Part shown: positions 24,748 to 33,130 of the stretch, piece after piece
Numbering within the stretch: the stretch's first letter is position 1
Layout: each line of letters begins with the position of its first letter
Assembly (NCBI GenBank): GCA_900315745.1
Contig: ONAG01000015.1
Location: 1-56,994, forward strand
Length of the DNA: 56,994 bases
Direction: 5' to 3'
Source: an uncultured Prevotellaceae bacterium
GTDB taxonomy: Bacteria > Bacteroidota > Bacteroidia > Bacteroidales > Bacteroidaceae
Notes under the pieces: model-generated
Seen by the model: the letters and a program-made list of their open reading frames with translations, nothing else
Told to the model about the DNA's origin: nothing
The model's database searches: none
Translations under genes and position numbers: made by a program

Positions 24748-26394
24748 ATGAGTACGATAGAAGAATTGCAGAAACTCAGTGAACGTGAAGATCATGTGGA
24801 GTTTAAGAAGGCAGAACACAATTATCCGTTCGCAGGAGGTCAGAAGACAGATCCTCGTGACCGAAGACATTGTGTATTAGGGTATGTAGTTGCTTTGGCC
24901 AATGAAAGAGGCGGGCGGCTGGTTCTTGGCATGGCCGATGCCCGTCCCCATAAGGTCGTGGGTAGCGACTTTGCTGTAAACGAGACTGGCAATCTTGAAG
25001 ACGAAATATATGAGCGTCTCCATATTCGTGTCCGAACAGAGGAACTATACGATGAAAAACAGCGTCGTGTGCTTGTCATCAACGTCCCTTCACGTCCAGT
25101 TGGCAAGGCACTCCGATTCGAGGGGGTTCCATTGATGAGAGTTGGTGAAAGTTTGCGTGAGATGGACGATGCCGAATACTTCTCCGTCATTTCCGAGCAA
25201 GACCCAGATTTCTCATCCCGTGTATGCAAAGGTCTAACCTTGAACGACCTCGACGCAGAGGCCATAGAAAACATGCGCCGTCTCATTGCCGACAAGCAGA
25301 AACGGCCTGATGCTACAACCGTTCCTTTGAATCAGTTACTAAAGGACTTGCTTTTGATTGATGATAATGGCAACTTGAAGTACGCAACTCTTCTTCTGTT
25401 GGGTAAATCGGAAGCCATCAACCGCTATCTGCCACAGGCCAATGTCGTGATAGAATACCGGAACAACCATAGCCAGGTGCGCTATAGTGCCCGTCAGGAA
25501 TATCGTCTGCCGCTGTTTATCGCCATCGAAAAGATTTGGGAGTACATCGACCAGCCCGCCTGCAATCCTCTTCTGCACGTCAATGACCTGCCGCGCATCC
25601 TCGACTGTCCTGCCTTTAACAAGGAAACAATACGCGAGGCTCTTATCAATGCCATGATTCACCGCAGTCTGCAGATGGGGTCAGACATCTTCATACACCT
25701 ATATCCCGATATGGTGGAGATTTCCAACCCTGGCGGGTTCCCATACGGTGTGAACCTTAGTAATATTCTGACCGTCAACAGTTCGCCACGTAGCCGTTTG
25801 ATGGCAGAGGTGATAGAGAAAACGGGGCTGATAGAGCGTAGCGGACAAGGCGTTGACATTATGTTCACCAATTGCATCAAGGAGGGCAAGCCACTTCCCG
25901 ACTACTCCTATTCAGACGATTATCAGGTGGATTTACGCTTCTATGGTGAGATTCCAGATGATGCTTTCTATCTCTTTGCTCAGGATATATGTCATCAACA
26001 GGAGCTTGAGAGCAAGCTAAACGCATTCGACTGGTTGACACTTCACTACATCTGGAAAGGGAACATTGAGGCTGCATACAAGGACTGTTGTCCCAAACTG
26101 CTGGAGATGGGGTTGATCATCGAGGATTCATACTTCGGTTATGTCCTTTCTTCTCGCTATCTGCTATATAAGCCCCATGTTAGGACTACCAGCCAGCGAT
26201 ACGACATCAGTCATATCCAAACTGTCTATAATGTGATACGACGCAACGGCGAGGCTTCCATGAGCGACTTTGTAGAGGCTTTCAACAGCATTCTGACGCA
26301 GAAACAAGTGCGTACCCTCATTGAGGGACTTTGTAAGACGCCCTTGATTTCTTCTCACGGAAACGCACGGGCCACAAGGTACCATTGGGTATGA
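24748..26394 (+). CDS. AlbA_2/Schlafen-type ATP-binding regulator-like protein
   Basis: 548 residues, no signal peptide, so cytoplasmic. Residues about 8-130 match the AlbA_2 (Schlafen-type) domain: EDHVEFKKAEHNYPF, VVALANERGGRLVLGM, and RVLVINVPSRPVGKALRF. A C-terminal GHKL-type ATPase-like region follows (about 290-380): FNKETIREALINAMIHRS, IFIHLYPDMVEISNPGGFP, and IEKTGLIERSGQGVDIM. The last ~150 residues include winged-helix-like segments. Such proteins are annotated as putative transcriptional regulators, and some relatives take part in phage defence. It stands alone between repeat-rich spacers with its own promoter, compatible with horizontal acquisition. No partner gene is seen. Confidence 0.85.
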   Translation: MSTIEELQKLSEREDHVEFKKAEHNYPFAGGQKTDPRDRRHCVLGYVVALANERGGRLVLGMADARPHKVVGSDFAVNETGNLEDEIYERLHIRVRTEELYDEKQRRVLVINVPSRPVGKALRFEGVPLMRVGESLREMDDAEYFSVISEQDPDFSSRVCKGLTLNDLDAEAIENMRRLIADKQKRPDATTVPLNQLLKDLLLIDDNGNLKYATLLLLGKSEAINRYLPQANVVIEYRNNHSQVRYSARQEYRLPLFIAIEKIWEYIDQPACNPLLHVNDLPRILDCPAFNKETIREALINAMIHRSLQMGSDIFIHLYPDMVEISNPGGFPYGVNLSNILTVNSSPRSRLMAEVIEKTGLIERSGQGVDIMFTNCIKEGKPLPDYSYSDDYQVDLRFYGEIPDDAFYLFAQDICHQQELESKLNAFDWLTLHYIWKGNIEAAYKDCCPKLLEMGLIIEDSYFGYVLSSRYLLYKPHVRTTSQRYDISHIQTVYNVIRRNGEASMSDFVEAFNSILTQKQVRTLIEGLCKTPLISSHGNARATRYHWV

Positions 26395-26412
26395 TTTTAC
26401 CCCCACCTATAG

Positions 26413-26785
26413 CTGAATCTGTCATAATTGGGGTAAATAAATCCGATTAATCTGCTTAATCATCGCGAAGCGGTATGTCTTTTATAAACAAGTTCCTGCG
26501 GAACGATTGAGCGGATTGAACGGATGTGAACGGAATTATTTAATTTTCAACCACAGATTGATCTGATTAAACAGATTGGTAAGCCATTACGCGGATTGAT
26601 TCTGATTACTCGGATGAGAGCCTCGCGCGGCTCTTGCAACCATCGGGATGGGCTTTCGCCAAGAAAGCGGAAATCTGAATCTGTCATAATTGGGGTAAAT
26701 AAATCTGTTAAATCAGATAAATCTGTGGTTTTATTACTTGAGAGCGTTTTTGTTTAAGACAGACACAGGTGTTTACGAGTGAGCC
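26413..26785 (+). repeat. Composite dispersed repeat D, copy 1
   Basis: The block includes module A (26487-26530), GAGCCTCGCGCGGCTC (stem), GGGCTTTCGCCAAGAAAG and AAGACAGACACAGGTGTTTA, ending at GAGCC (26785). Read on the other strand, the same ordered elements occur at 55954-56195. A 31-bp direct repeat beginning CTGAATCTGTCATAATTGGG is found at 26413-26443 and 26675-26705. No coding potential. Confidence 0.65.
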
Positions 26786-26802
26786 ATAATTTCACTAACA
26801 AC

Positions 26803-26881
26803 CTTAAAATCGACATCGTCGACGTCGGTTTGCCGACATCGTCGACATCGATGCACCGAGGTCGACGACATCGATTCAGAG
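26803..26881. repeat. GTCGAC/GACATC-rich block with hairpin
   Basis: Iterations of CGACATCGTCGAC; CGACGTCGG TTTG CCGACATCG forms a stem with one mismatch. Three GTCGAC sites lie within 70 bases. The sharp GC-rich composition is unlike the surrounding AT-rich spacer. Confidence 0.45.
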
Positions 26882-26964
26882 GTTGTGAATGTGGGACAAT
26901 GCGAAAACACTTTCATCTCGACAACACTCCCCTACCCTACCCCTATTTACAGACTCAATTTTTC

Positions 26965-27077
26965 CCCCTACGTCCGCACCGTGCGCATGTCATTTCACGC
27001 ACCCAGCGCGAAATATTTCGTTCTTCCAGCGCGTGTTATTTCGCGCTGTAAGGCGACATTTGACAATCAACGGATTA
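26965..27077 (+). repeat. Dispersed repeat C, copy 2
   Basis: CCCCTACGTCCGCACCGTGC through CACGCACCCAGCGCGAAATA and TTATTTCGCGCTGTAAGGCG. Same orientation as copies at 8770 and 55731. Confidence 0.75.
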
Positions 27078-27239
27078 CGTGTTTAGGGTTCAAGTAACAC
27101 TCCCCTACCCTACTCACCAAAGAAACCTAAACACTTTCTTCATGTGTAACACTACCATCTGTTGATAAGAACCAACGACATTCGACTATATAATGAATCG
27201 TTGTTCCATATTAAGACCAAACTGTTTTGCTATATAAAG

Positions 27240-27545
27240 AGTATTTCGTTTTGTTGCTTTATTGTTATTTCGGTATTTCGTATATATGATATATAAGTAT
27301 TATTGTTTTATTGTTATTACATATATATCGTTACAATGGGATAACAATAATACTATATTAACGTATTAAAGGTATAACGATAATAACATATAACAATAGT
27401 ATCGTTATAACGTATATAATGTTATTATGTTATTATCTTTAATCGGTATAATTGTAATAATGGAATATCATATATATTTATATATCGTTAAACGGATATA
27501 ACGTTATTTCGTTATATTTAATATATTGATATAAGGGAATAACGG
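27240..27545. repeat. AT-rich array of GTTAT/ATAAC motifs upstream of nrdD
   Basis: At least 14 GTTAT or ATAAC pentamers occur in about 300 bases, several arranged as palindromes (CGTTATAACG; GATATAACGTTAT). Base composition is strongly AT. No gene is supported in 27078-28077. It lies roughly 200-500 bases upstream of the nrdD promoter. It may be a protein-binding array or an easily melted region; nothing more can be said from sequence. Confidence 0.5.
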
Positions 27546-27732
27546 ATTTACATAATATCATATATACAAAGAACTGAAAATCAGCAGGTGAAAAAAGAGA
27601 AGGAACAAGGTAGGAGGAGGGCAGAGTGGGGATGAAACTGGAGAAAACGGGAGTGAAATGTACAAATGACGGGGTAGGGGAGTGGAAAAACAATTTTTTT
27701 TGAGTTTTTTTGAAAAAAAAGTCTTATTATTG

Positions 27733-27762
27733 TTTGGAAGTTAAGATAATTTCCTATCTTTG
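27733..27762 (+). promoter_or_regulatory. Promoter of nrdDG
   Basis: TTTG (27733-27736), 18 bases, TATCTTTG (27755-27762). Leader of about 310 bases to ATG 28078. Confidence 0.65.
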
Positions 27763-27768
27763 CATCCG

Positions 27769-27829
27769 AAAAAAGTTCCCTAAAACGGGAAACTTTTGGA
27801 AGGGCTGAAATGAAAAAGTTTCCCGTTTT
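27769..27829 (+). promoter_or_regulatory. Leader hairpin of nrdD, two alternative pairings
   Basis: Starting at the predicted +1, AAAAAAGTTCCC (27769-27780) can pair with GGGAAACTTTT. That arm belongs to AAAACGGGAAACTTTT (27782-27797), which forms a perfect 16-base stem with AAAAGTTTCCCGTTTT (27814-27829). The two pairings exclude each other. It could be an RNA switch or attenuator, or a DNA operator; the choice is open. Confidence 0.5.
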
Positions 27830-28077
27830 GGAAAACTTTGCAAGGAGAGAGAAAATGAAAAACAACTGATAGATAGATAGTTACGAGTTGATGAATAAAG
27901 AAGAGGTTGAACTACGAAAAACAAAAAGTTGTCCAAAAGTGAGAAAAAAGACATAAGAAAGAGAGGATGAAAAGTGTGGGATGGCTTCACAGGAGTTGGG
28001 CAAAATGGAACAACAATCTTTTGCAAAATTAATACACATATACACATATATTATAATAGTACTAATATAGAAGAACA

Positions 28078-30177
28078 ATGGAAATTAGTAATTTTACCAT
28101 TACGAAGCGAGACGGCTCGAAAGACAGCTTCTCGTTGGACAAAATCATGAACGCAATTGTGAAGGCGTTCGAGAGTGTGGACGAACCTGCTGACCTTGGC
28201 ACGATTTCCAAGATCATCAGTCATCTGGACATCAAGGATGACATCAAAGTGGAGGATATTCAGAACCAGGTGGAAGAGGCGTTGATGAAAGAGGGGCATT
28301 TCAAGGTGGCGAAGTCATTCATGCTGTACCGTCAGGCACACATGGAGGACCGTGAGACGTTGGCGAAGCTGCAGTTCCTGAGCGACTACTGTGAGAGTGT
28401 GAATGCAGCGACCGGTTCGAAGTATGACGCCAACGCGAATGTGGAGCACAAGAACATCGCCACGCTGATTGGCGAGTTGCCCAAGTCGAACTTCATCCGT
28501 CTGAACCGCCGTCTGCTCACCGACCGCATCAAGAAGATGTATAGCAAGGAGCTGGCAGACGAGTACATTGACAAGTTGACGCATCACTTCATCTACAAGA
28601 ATGACGAGACATCGCTGGCCAACTACTGTGCCAGCATCACGATGTATCCTTGGCTCATCGGCGGCACCGTGTCCATCGGTGGCAACTCCACGGCTCCCAC
28701 GAACCTGAAGTCGTTTGCCGGCGGATTCATCAACATGGTGTTCATGGTGAGTTCGATGCTGAGCGGTGCTTGCGCCACGCCTGAGTTCCTGATGTACATG
28801 AACTACTTCATCGGCAAGGAGTATGGCAAGGACTACTACAAGCGTGCCGACGAGCAGGCTGACATGAGTCTGAAGAAGCGCACCATCGACAAGGTCATCA
28901 CGGACTACTTCGAGCAGATTGTGTATTCGCTCAACCAGCCCACGGGTGCCCGCAACTACCAGGCTGTGTTCTGGAATGTGGCTTACTATGACAAGTATTA
29001 CTTCCAGAGCATCTTCGGCGAGTTCTACTTCCCCGACGGTTCTCAGCCCGACTGGGAGGGACTCTCCTGGCTGCAGAAGCGTTTCATGAAGTGGTTCAAC
29101 CGCGAGAGAACCAAGACGTTGCTGACATTCCCTGTGGAGACCATGGCGTTGCTGACCGACGAGAATGGCGAGCCCAAGGACGAGGAGTGGGGCGACTTCA
29201 CGGCTGAGATGTATGCCGAGGGTCACTCGTTCTTCACCTACATGAGTGACAACGCCGACTCGCTTTCCTCTTGCTGCCGCCTGCGCAACGAGATCACGGA
29301 CAACGGCTTCTCCTACACGCTTGGTGCCGGTGGTGTTTCGACTGGTTCGAAGAGTGTGCTGACCATCAACCTGAACCGTTGCATCCAACAGGCTGTGAAC
29401 GAGAAGAAGGACTATCTGGAGGAGTTGGGCAAGGTCATCGACCTCTGTCACAAGGTGCAGCTGGCATACAACGAGAACCTGAAGGAACTGCAGGAGCACG
29501 GCATGCTGCCTCTGTTCGATGCAGGCTACATCAACATCGGTCGCCAGTACCTGACCATCGGCATCAACGGTCTGGTGGAAGCAGCTGAATTCATGGGCTT
29601 GAAGATCACGCCGAACGAGGATTACAAGAAGTTCGTGCAGGGCATTCTCGGACTCATCGAGAAGTACAACAAGCAATACCGCACCAAGGACGTAATGTTC
29701 AACTGCGAGATGATTCCTGCCGAGAACGTGGGCGTGAAGCACGCGAAGTGGGATAGGGAAGACGGTTACTTCGTGCCACGCGACTGCTACAACAGCTACT
29801 TCTACGTGGTGGAGGACGACTCACTTTCCATCATCGACAAGTTCAAGCTGCATGGCGCACCCTACATCGAGCACCTCACCGGTGGCTCTGCCCTCCACAT
29901 GAACCTGGAGGAGCACCTCTCCAAGCAGCAGTATGCACAGCTGTTGAAGGTGGCTGCACAGGAAGGTTGCAACTACTTCACGTTCAACATTCCGAACACC
30001 GTCTGCAACGACTGCGGTCACATCGACAAGCGTTACCTGCATGAGTGTCCGAAGTGCGGCAGCAAGAACATCGACTACATGACGCGCATCATCGGTTACC
30101 TGAAGCGCGTGAGCAACTTCTCACAGCCACGTCAGGAAGAGGCTGCACGTCGATTCTATGCACACGCAAGCGCGTAG
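28078..30177 (+). CDS. nrdD: Anaerobic ribonucleoside-triphosphate reductase
   Basis: 699 residues. It reduces ribonucleotides to deoxyribonucleotides without oxygen, using a glycyl radical. An N-terminal ATP-cone (about 3-95; TITKRDGSKDSFSLDKIMNA) provides allosteric control. The C-terminus has the zinc site Cys643, Cys646, Cys657 and Cys660 (CNDCGH, CPKCGS) and the radical loop TRIIGYLKRVSNFS with Gly673. Length is usual for the family. It is followed 143 bases later by nrdG, its activase, on the same strand. A long leader with a strong hairpin precedes it. The assignment is secure. Confidence 0.97.
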   Translation: MEISNFTITKRDGSKDSFSLDKIMNAIVKAFESVDEPADLGTISKIISHLDIKDDIKVEDIQNQVEEALMKEGHFKVAKSFMLYRQAHMEDRETLAKLQFLSDYCESVNAATGSKYDANANVEHKNIATLIGELPKSNFIRLNRRLLTDRIKKMYSKELADEYIDKLTHHFIYKNDETSLANYCASITMYPWLIGGTVSIGGNSTAPTNLKSFAGGFINMVFMVSSMLSGACATPEFLMYMNYFIGKEYGKDYYKRADEQADMSLKKRTIDKVITDYFEQIVYSLNQPTGARNYQAVFWNVAYYDKYYFQSIFGEFYFPDGSQPDWEGLSWLQKRFMKWFNRERTKTLLTFPVETMALLTDENGEPKDEEWGDFTAEMYAEGHSFFTYMSDNADSLSSCCRLRNEITDNGFSYTLGAGGVSTGSKSVLTINLNRCIQQAVNEKKDYLEELGKVIDLCHKVQLAYNENLKELQEHGMLPLFDAGYINIGRQYLTIGINGLVEAAEFMGLKITPNEDYKKFVQGILGLIEKYNKQYRTKDVMFNCEMIPAENVGVKHAKWDREDGYFVPRDCYNSYFYVVEDDSLSIIDKFKLHGAPYIEHLTGGSALHMNLEEHLSKQQYAQLLKVAAQEGCNYFTFNIPNTVCNDCGHIDKRYLHECPKCGSKNIDYMTRIIGYLKRVSNFSQPRQEEAARRFYAHASA

Positions 30178-30180
30178 GCA

Positions 30181-30316
30181 GTTGACAATTGACAGTTGAC
30201 AATTGACAGGTGCCATTCGGCGAGTACGCACATCGCGTCAGCCTAACTGTCAATTGTCAATTGTCAACTGTCAACTAACAAAAACTGTCAATTGTCAACT
30301 ATCAACTGTCAACTAA
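30181..30316. repeat. TTGACAATTGACA-type simple repeats between nrdD and nrdG
   Basis: Left half: repeated CAGTTGACAATTGA; right half: repeated AACTGTCAATTGTCA. The halves are inverted, so the RNA can fold into a long stem, which may protect or partly terminate the nrdDG transcript. The centre shares CATCGCGTCAGCCTAA with the spacer at 42248-42266. Confidence 0.5.
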
Positions 30317-30320
30317 TCCA

Positions 30321-30803
30321 ATGCTTAAATACGTCAATACAGGCATTGTCTTTCAGGAGATTCCCGATGAAGTGACACTTGCCATCAACATATCAGGCTG
30401 TCCCTGCCGTTGCCCCGGCTGCCACTCGCAGTATCTGTGGGAAGATATCGGCATGCCGCTCACCACCGACGCCATCGACGAGTTTGTGGAGAAGAACGGC
30501 AAGGACATCACCTGCATCGCCTTCATGGGCGGTGACGCCGAACCGCGCCGCATCAACCGTCTGGCACAGTACATCCACGAGGAGTATCCGAAGCTGAAGG
30601 TGGCGTGGTACAGCGGCAGGATGCGCGTGCCATTGGAAGTGAACAAGGACGACTTCGACTACATCAAGATCGGTCCTTACCTCCAGCACCTCGGTCCGCT
30701 CAACAGCCCCACCACCAACCAGCGGCTTTACCGCAACACCCACGACGATTCGTGGGAAGACATCACAAGCCGTTTCTGGAAGAAGGGGGGAAACCCGTCA
30801 TAA
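30321..30803 (+). CDS. nrdG: Anaerobic ribonucleotide reductase activating protein (radical SAM)
   Basis: 160 residues. It generates the glycyl radical on NrdD using S-adenosylmethionine and a 4Fe-4S cluster. The cluster motif CxxxCxxC is Cys27, Cys31 and Cys34 in SGCPCRCPGCHSQYLW; note an additional Cys29. FMGGDAEP is the SAM-binding glycine motif, and VAWYSGRM follows the NrdG pattern. Length is typical. It lies directly behind nrdD and ends at a clear bidirectional terminator. Confidence 0.95.
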   Translation: MLKYVNTGIVFQEIPDEVTLAINISGCPCRCPGCHSQYLWEDIGMPLTTDAIDEFVEKNGKDITCIAFMGGDAEPRRINRLAQYIHEEYPKLKVAWYSGRMRVPLEVNKDDFDYIKIGPYLQHLGPLNSPTTNQRLYRNTHDDSWEDITSRFWKKGGNPS

Positions 30804-30840
30804 AGACATTCTGCGGACAGACTCACGTGAAGAGCATAAA

Positions 30841-30876
30841 AGAAGCCCCGTGCAACAATCATTGCACGGGGCTTCT
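30841..30876. terminator. Bidirectional terminator after nrdG
   Basis: AGAAGCCCCGTGCAA and TTGCACGGGGCTTCT form a 15-base stem with a T run, between nrdG and the convergent phosphatase gene. A nearly identical stem lies at 33067-33104. Confidence 0.85.
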
Positions 30877-30905
30877 TTATGGTTTCTTCAATATTACAAA
30901 GCGCT

Positions 30906-31697
30906 TTACTTGACCGCCTTGGCACGCTTTCCAGATGCCTTCCTGTATGCCTTCATTTCTGCAGGAGTGGCAAGTCCTTTCTTACAGCGGAACTCCAGTC
31001 GTGCCAGTCGCATCTGTTCCAGGAAGCGCTCGCTAGTGTGCAATCTTGCGTATGCAGCCGATGCAGCCAGACGCGCGGCATTCACATCGCTCTGCCAGTG
31101 GGCGCCAACAATGAGACGGCTGTCACCATACATGAGACCACGAGCCAAAAGGGTGTCGGCGCGGTCGGGATTGATTTCAGACAACAACAGGGCAGAACTC
31201 CATCCCAAGAGCGTGTGGCCAGAGGGATAAGAACCATTCTTGCGCAGTGACTCCTCGTCATCGGGTGTCAGTGTCTGCTCCTGGAAGCGCATGAAGGGGC
31301 GCTTGCGCATATAGTATCGTTTGGGAATCGTACAGATACTGTCGCAGGTGGCTGTACCCTCACGCAGCACCTTGTAAATCTCAGGTGTGGCTTCCTTGGA
31401 AATCTGCAGTCCGAAAGGATCACTGAACTCCTGAATGATGCAGTCAATCCCATAAACGGCATCACGCACAGCGATGTCGGCACGCTCTTTGTCATTACGC
31501 ATCTGCTTGCCCCACATATATTGCATAATATCATACGCAAAAGCAGCGCTGAGGGTGTCTGGGGGTGGGGGACACCACTTGAGCATGTCTGGCATCTCAC
31601 CGGTGGTGAAATACGCATCAACAGGGGATTTGTCACTCTGTGCCGAAGCGCAGACAACTGCTGTCAGCATGACAGCCATCATAATCAGTTTCTTCAT
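30906..31697 (-). CDS. Class A acid phosphatase (PAP2 superfamily)
   Basis: 263 residues with a signal peptide ending in SAQS. The three-part PAP2 signature is complete: RYYMRKRPFMRF (KxxxxxxRP-type; the first Lys is in PKRYYMRKRP), GSYPSGHTLLGW, and SRLIVGAHWQSDV (SRxxxxxHxxxD). It should be a periplasmic non-specific acid phosphatase that frees inorganic phosphate from organic esters. It starts 11 bases after the stop of a porin gene, in one minus-strand operon, and ends against the nrdG terminator. A Pro-rich WCPPPPD segment follows the signal peptide. Confidence 0.9.
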   Translation of the reverse strand: MKKLIMMAVMLTAVVCASAQSDKSPVDAYFTTGEMPDMLKWCPPPPDTLSAAFAYDIMQYMWGKQMRNDKERADIAVRDAVYGIDCIIQEFSDPFGLQISKEATPEIYKVLREGTATCDSICTIPKRYYMRKRPFMRFQEQTLTPDDEESLRKNGSYPSGHTLLGWSSALLLSEINPDRADTLLARGLMYGDSRLIVGAHWQSDVNAARLAASAAYARLHTSERFLEQMRLARLEFRCKKGLATPAEMKAYRKASGKRAKAVK

Positions 31698-31708
31698 AAG
31701 TATAGAAA

Positions 31709-32857
31709 TTAAAATTTAACTTGCAGACGGGTTTCGAGGATGCTCACTTCATTGTCGGCAAAACCACTGCGATTGGTGACCTTGGAATAAGAACCTCTCA
31801 CACGCCAAATCATATATTTATTGAAGTAATAATTGTAGCAGAGTGCCCAGTCGTTGAGGTAACCGCCATAGAGACCTGCTTTGTGGTCGGACAGTGACGT
31901 GTAGTTATATTGAAGGCACAGCTCCATAGAACCTGCATCGGGCGTGGCAATACCACCGTCGGTCTTCGTGTATTTGTACTGGTGCCCTTTGAGCAGTCCA
32001 CGCAGGGTGACGTATGCACCGCTGCCCGTGAAGGCATGAAGACCTTTGTTGCGCGAGATTCTATTATAGAAATACTGTCCTATCACGGCAAAACGACCAT
32101 AGGAAGCCATCACCTCAGGTGAAAACTTGAGCATGGTCTTCGCATCGGTCACGACCACCTGCTGAGAGTTAACTTTTGCCACACGCATAGGCCACTTCGA
32201 TGCCAAGGTGATTTGTTTGTGGTTCATATCGTCAGTGTTGCTGTACTGGGCTCCTTCAATGCCGCCGCTGATGCCCACATGAAACATCTTTCCGGGTTCG
32301 ATGAAAGGATGATAAACCAATCGCGTCAGACCGCCAACCGACTCGTCACCAGTCACGTCCGTAGTCTGTTTCATGGCATCCGACTCCACCACAAAGCTGG
32401 CAGTAGCCAACACTTTGTCGTCAGCATGCTCAAACATCACACCAATCAGGCGGTCGTCGTTGAACACGGCGTTGCTTTGAGGCTCTTCCATCGATTCCTT
32501 AAAAGAGGAACTGGTACAACTCTGATAACCATATTGATGGATGAAATAACCACCACGAACAAAGTTGGTCTGATCAAAATCATACTGCAAGAGAACATCC
32601 TTCATGCTCACCTTGCCATAAGCAAAGCCCATGTCGACCTTACCTTTCCAATGGTCATAACTGAAACTCACGCCGATGCGCATGTCAGGGACACCCACAC
32701 CACTCTTCAGTTTGTCGTCTTGATTTTGTGCATGAACATAGGTAGCATCGAAAAGGACACGCCCCGTTGGTTTCACTGTGAATTTTGGCTCTTCTTGTGC
32801 ACAAACTGTGGCTGCCATCGCCAAGGCTACCACCACACTACTAACTCGATGTTTCAT
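31709..32857 (-). CDS. Outer-membrane porin, OprP/OprO-like (Porin_O_P type)
   Basis: 382 residues, signal peptide ending AATVCAQ. The body is a succession of amphipathic strands (VGVPDMRIGVSFSYDHWKGK, VLLQYDFDQTNFVRGGYFIH) and closes with ETRLQVKF, whose terminal Phe is normal for outer-membrane barrels. The general layout matches phosphate/polyphosphate-selective porins of the OprP group as found in Bacteroidetes; ion selectivity cannot be read from the sequence. Coupling with the secreted acid phosphatase directly downstream argues for phosphate uptake. It has its own promoter at 32886-32917. Confidence 0.75.
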   Translation of the reverse strand: MKHRVSSVVVALAMAATVCAQEEPKFTVKPTGRVLFDATYVHAQNQDDKLKSGVGVPDMRIGVSFSYDHWKGKVDMGFAYGKVSMKDVLLQYDFDQTNFVRGGYFIHQYGYQSCTSSSFKESMEEPQSNAVFNDDRLIGVMFEHADDKVLATASFVVESDAMKQTTDVTGDESVGGLTRLVYHPFIEPGKMFHVGISGGIEGAQYSNTDDMNHKQITLASKWPMRVAKVNSQQVVVTDAKTMLKFSPEVMASYGRFAVIGQYFYNRISRNKGLHAFTGSGAYVTLRGLLKGHQYKYTKTDGGIATPDAGSMELCLQYNYTSLSDHKAGLYGGYLNDWALCYNYYFNKYMIWRVRGSYSKVTNRSGFADNEVSILETRLQVKF

Positions 32858-32885
32858 TATGTTTTATCCTGTTTATTTGAAGCTG

Positions 32886-32917
32886 CAAAATTACGGCTTT
32901 TTAACAATAACTCCAAA
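32886..32917 (-). promoter_or_regulatory. Promoter of the porin-phosphatase operon
   Basis: Minus strand TTTG (32914-32917), 20 bases, TAATTTTG (32886-32893), about 28 bases before ATG 32857. No Pho-box-like repeat was recognised. Confidence 0.6.
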
Positions 32918-32993
32918 TATTTCATCGAAAATGTCGGAAGTGTTTGGCTTTACGTGAAAGAATCAGCCCCTTGTCAATGAATCACACTTAAAA

Positions 32994-33062
32994 AACGTAA
33001 GTTCGGCATCAGAGACTGCGATGAGCCGAAAGAAAAACTGACATTCTTACATCGAACTGACC
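32994..33062. repeat. Short MITE-like relic
   Basis: Starts AACGTAAGTTCGGCAT and ends near TTACATCGAACTGACC, degenerate inverted ends of the 7616-7743 family; GCCGAAAGAAAAA lies inside as in the other copies. It is shorter (about 69 bp) than the complete element. Confidence 0.45.
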
Positions 33063-33066
33063 ATCA

Positions 33067-33104
33067 AAGAAGCCCCGTGCAACGAGAATTGCACGGGGCT
33101 TCTT
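33067..33104. terminator. Terminator of the six-gene operon
   Basis: AAGAAGCCCCGTGCAA / TTGCACGGGGCTTCTT stem of 16 bases, almost identical in sequence to the nrdG terminator 2.2 kb away but with a different loop. It lies just beyond the stop at 33131 on the minus strand. Confidence 0.8.
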
Positions 33105-33130
33105 TGTTTTCCTCTCTTTGAAATGGCGGT

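Noticed and set aside
26779-27097. Short frames across repeat C copy 2
   Set aside because: Similar short frames recur at the other copies because the repeat is duplicated; it is not a protein family.
27240-27545. AT-rich array as a second chromosomal oriC
   Set aside because: No DnaA boxes, no dnaA or initiator gene adjacent, and gene polarity does not switch here.
26395-28077. tRNA or other structured RNA genes in the large spacers
   Set aside because: No cloverleaf with TTCGA-type T-loop was recognised by eye in any spacer. A tRNAscan or Infernal run would be decisive.
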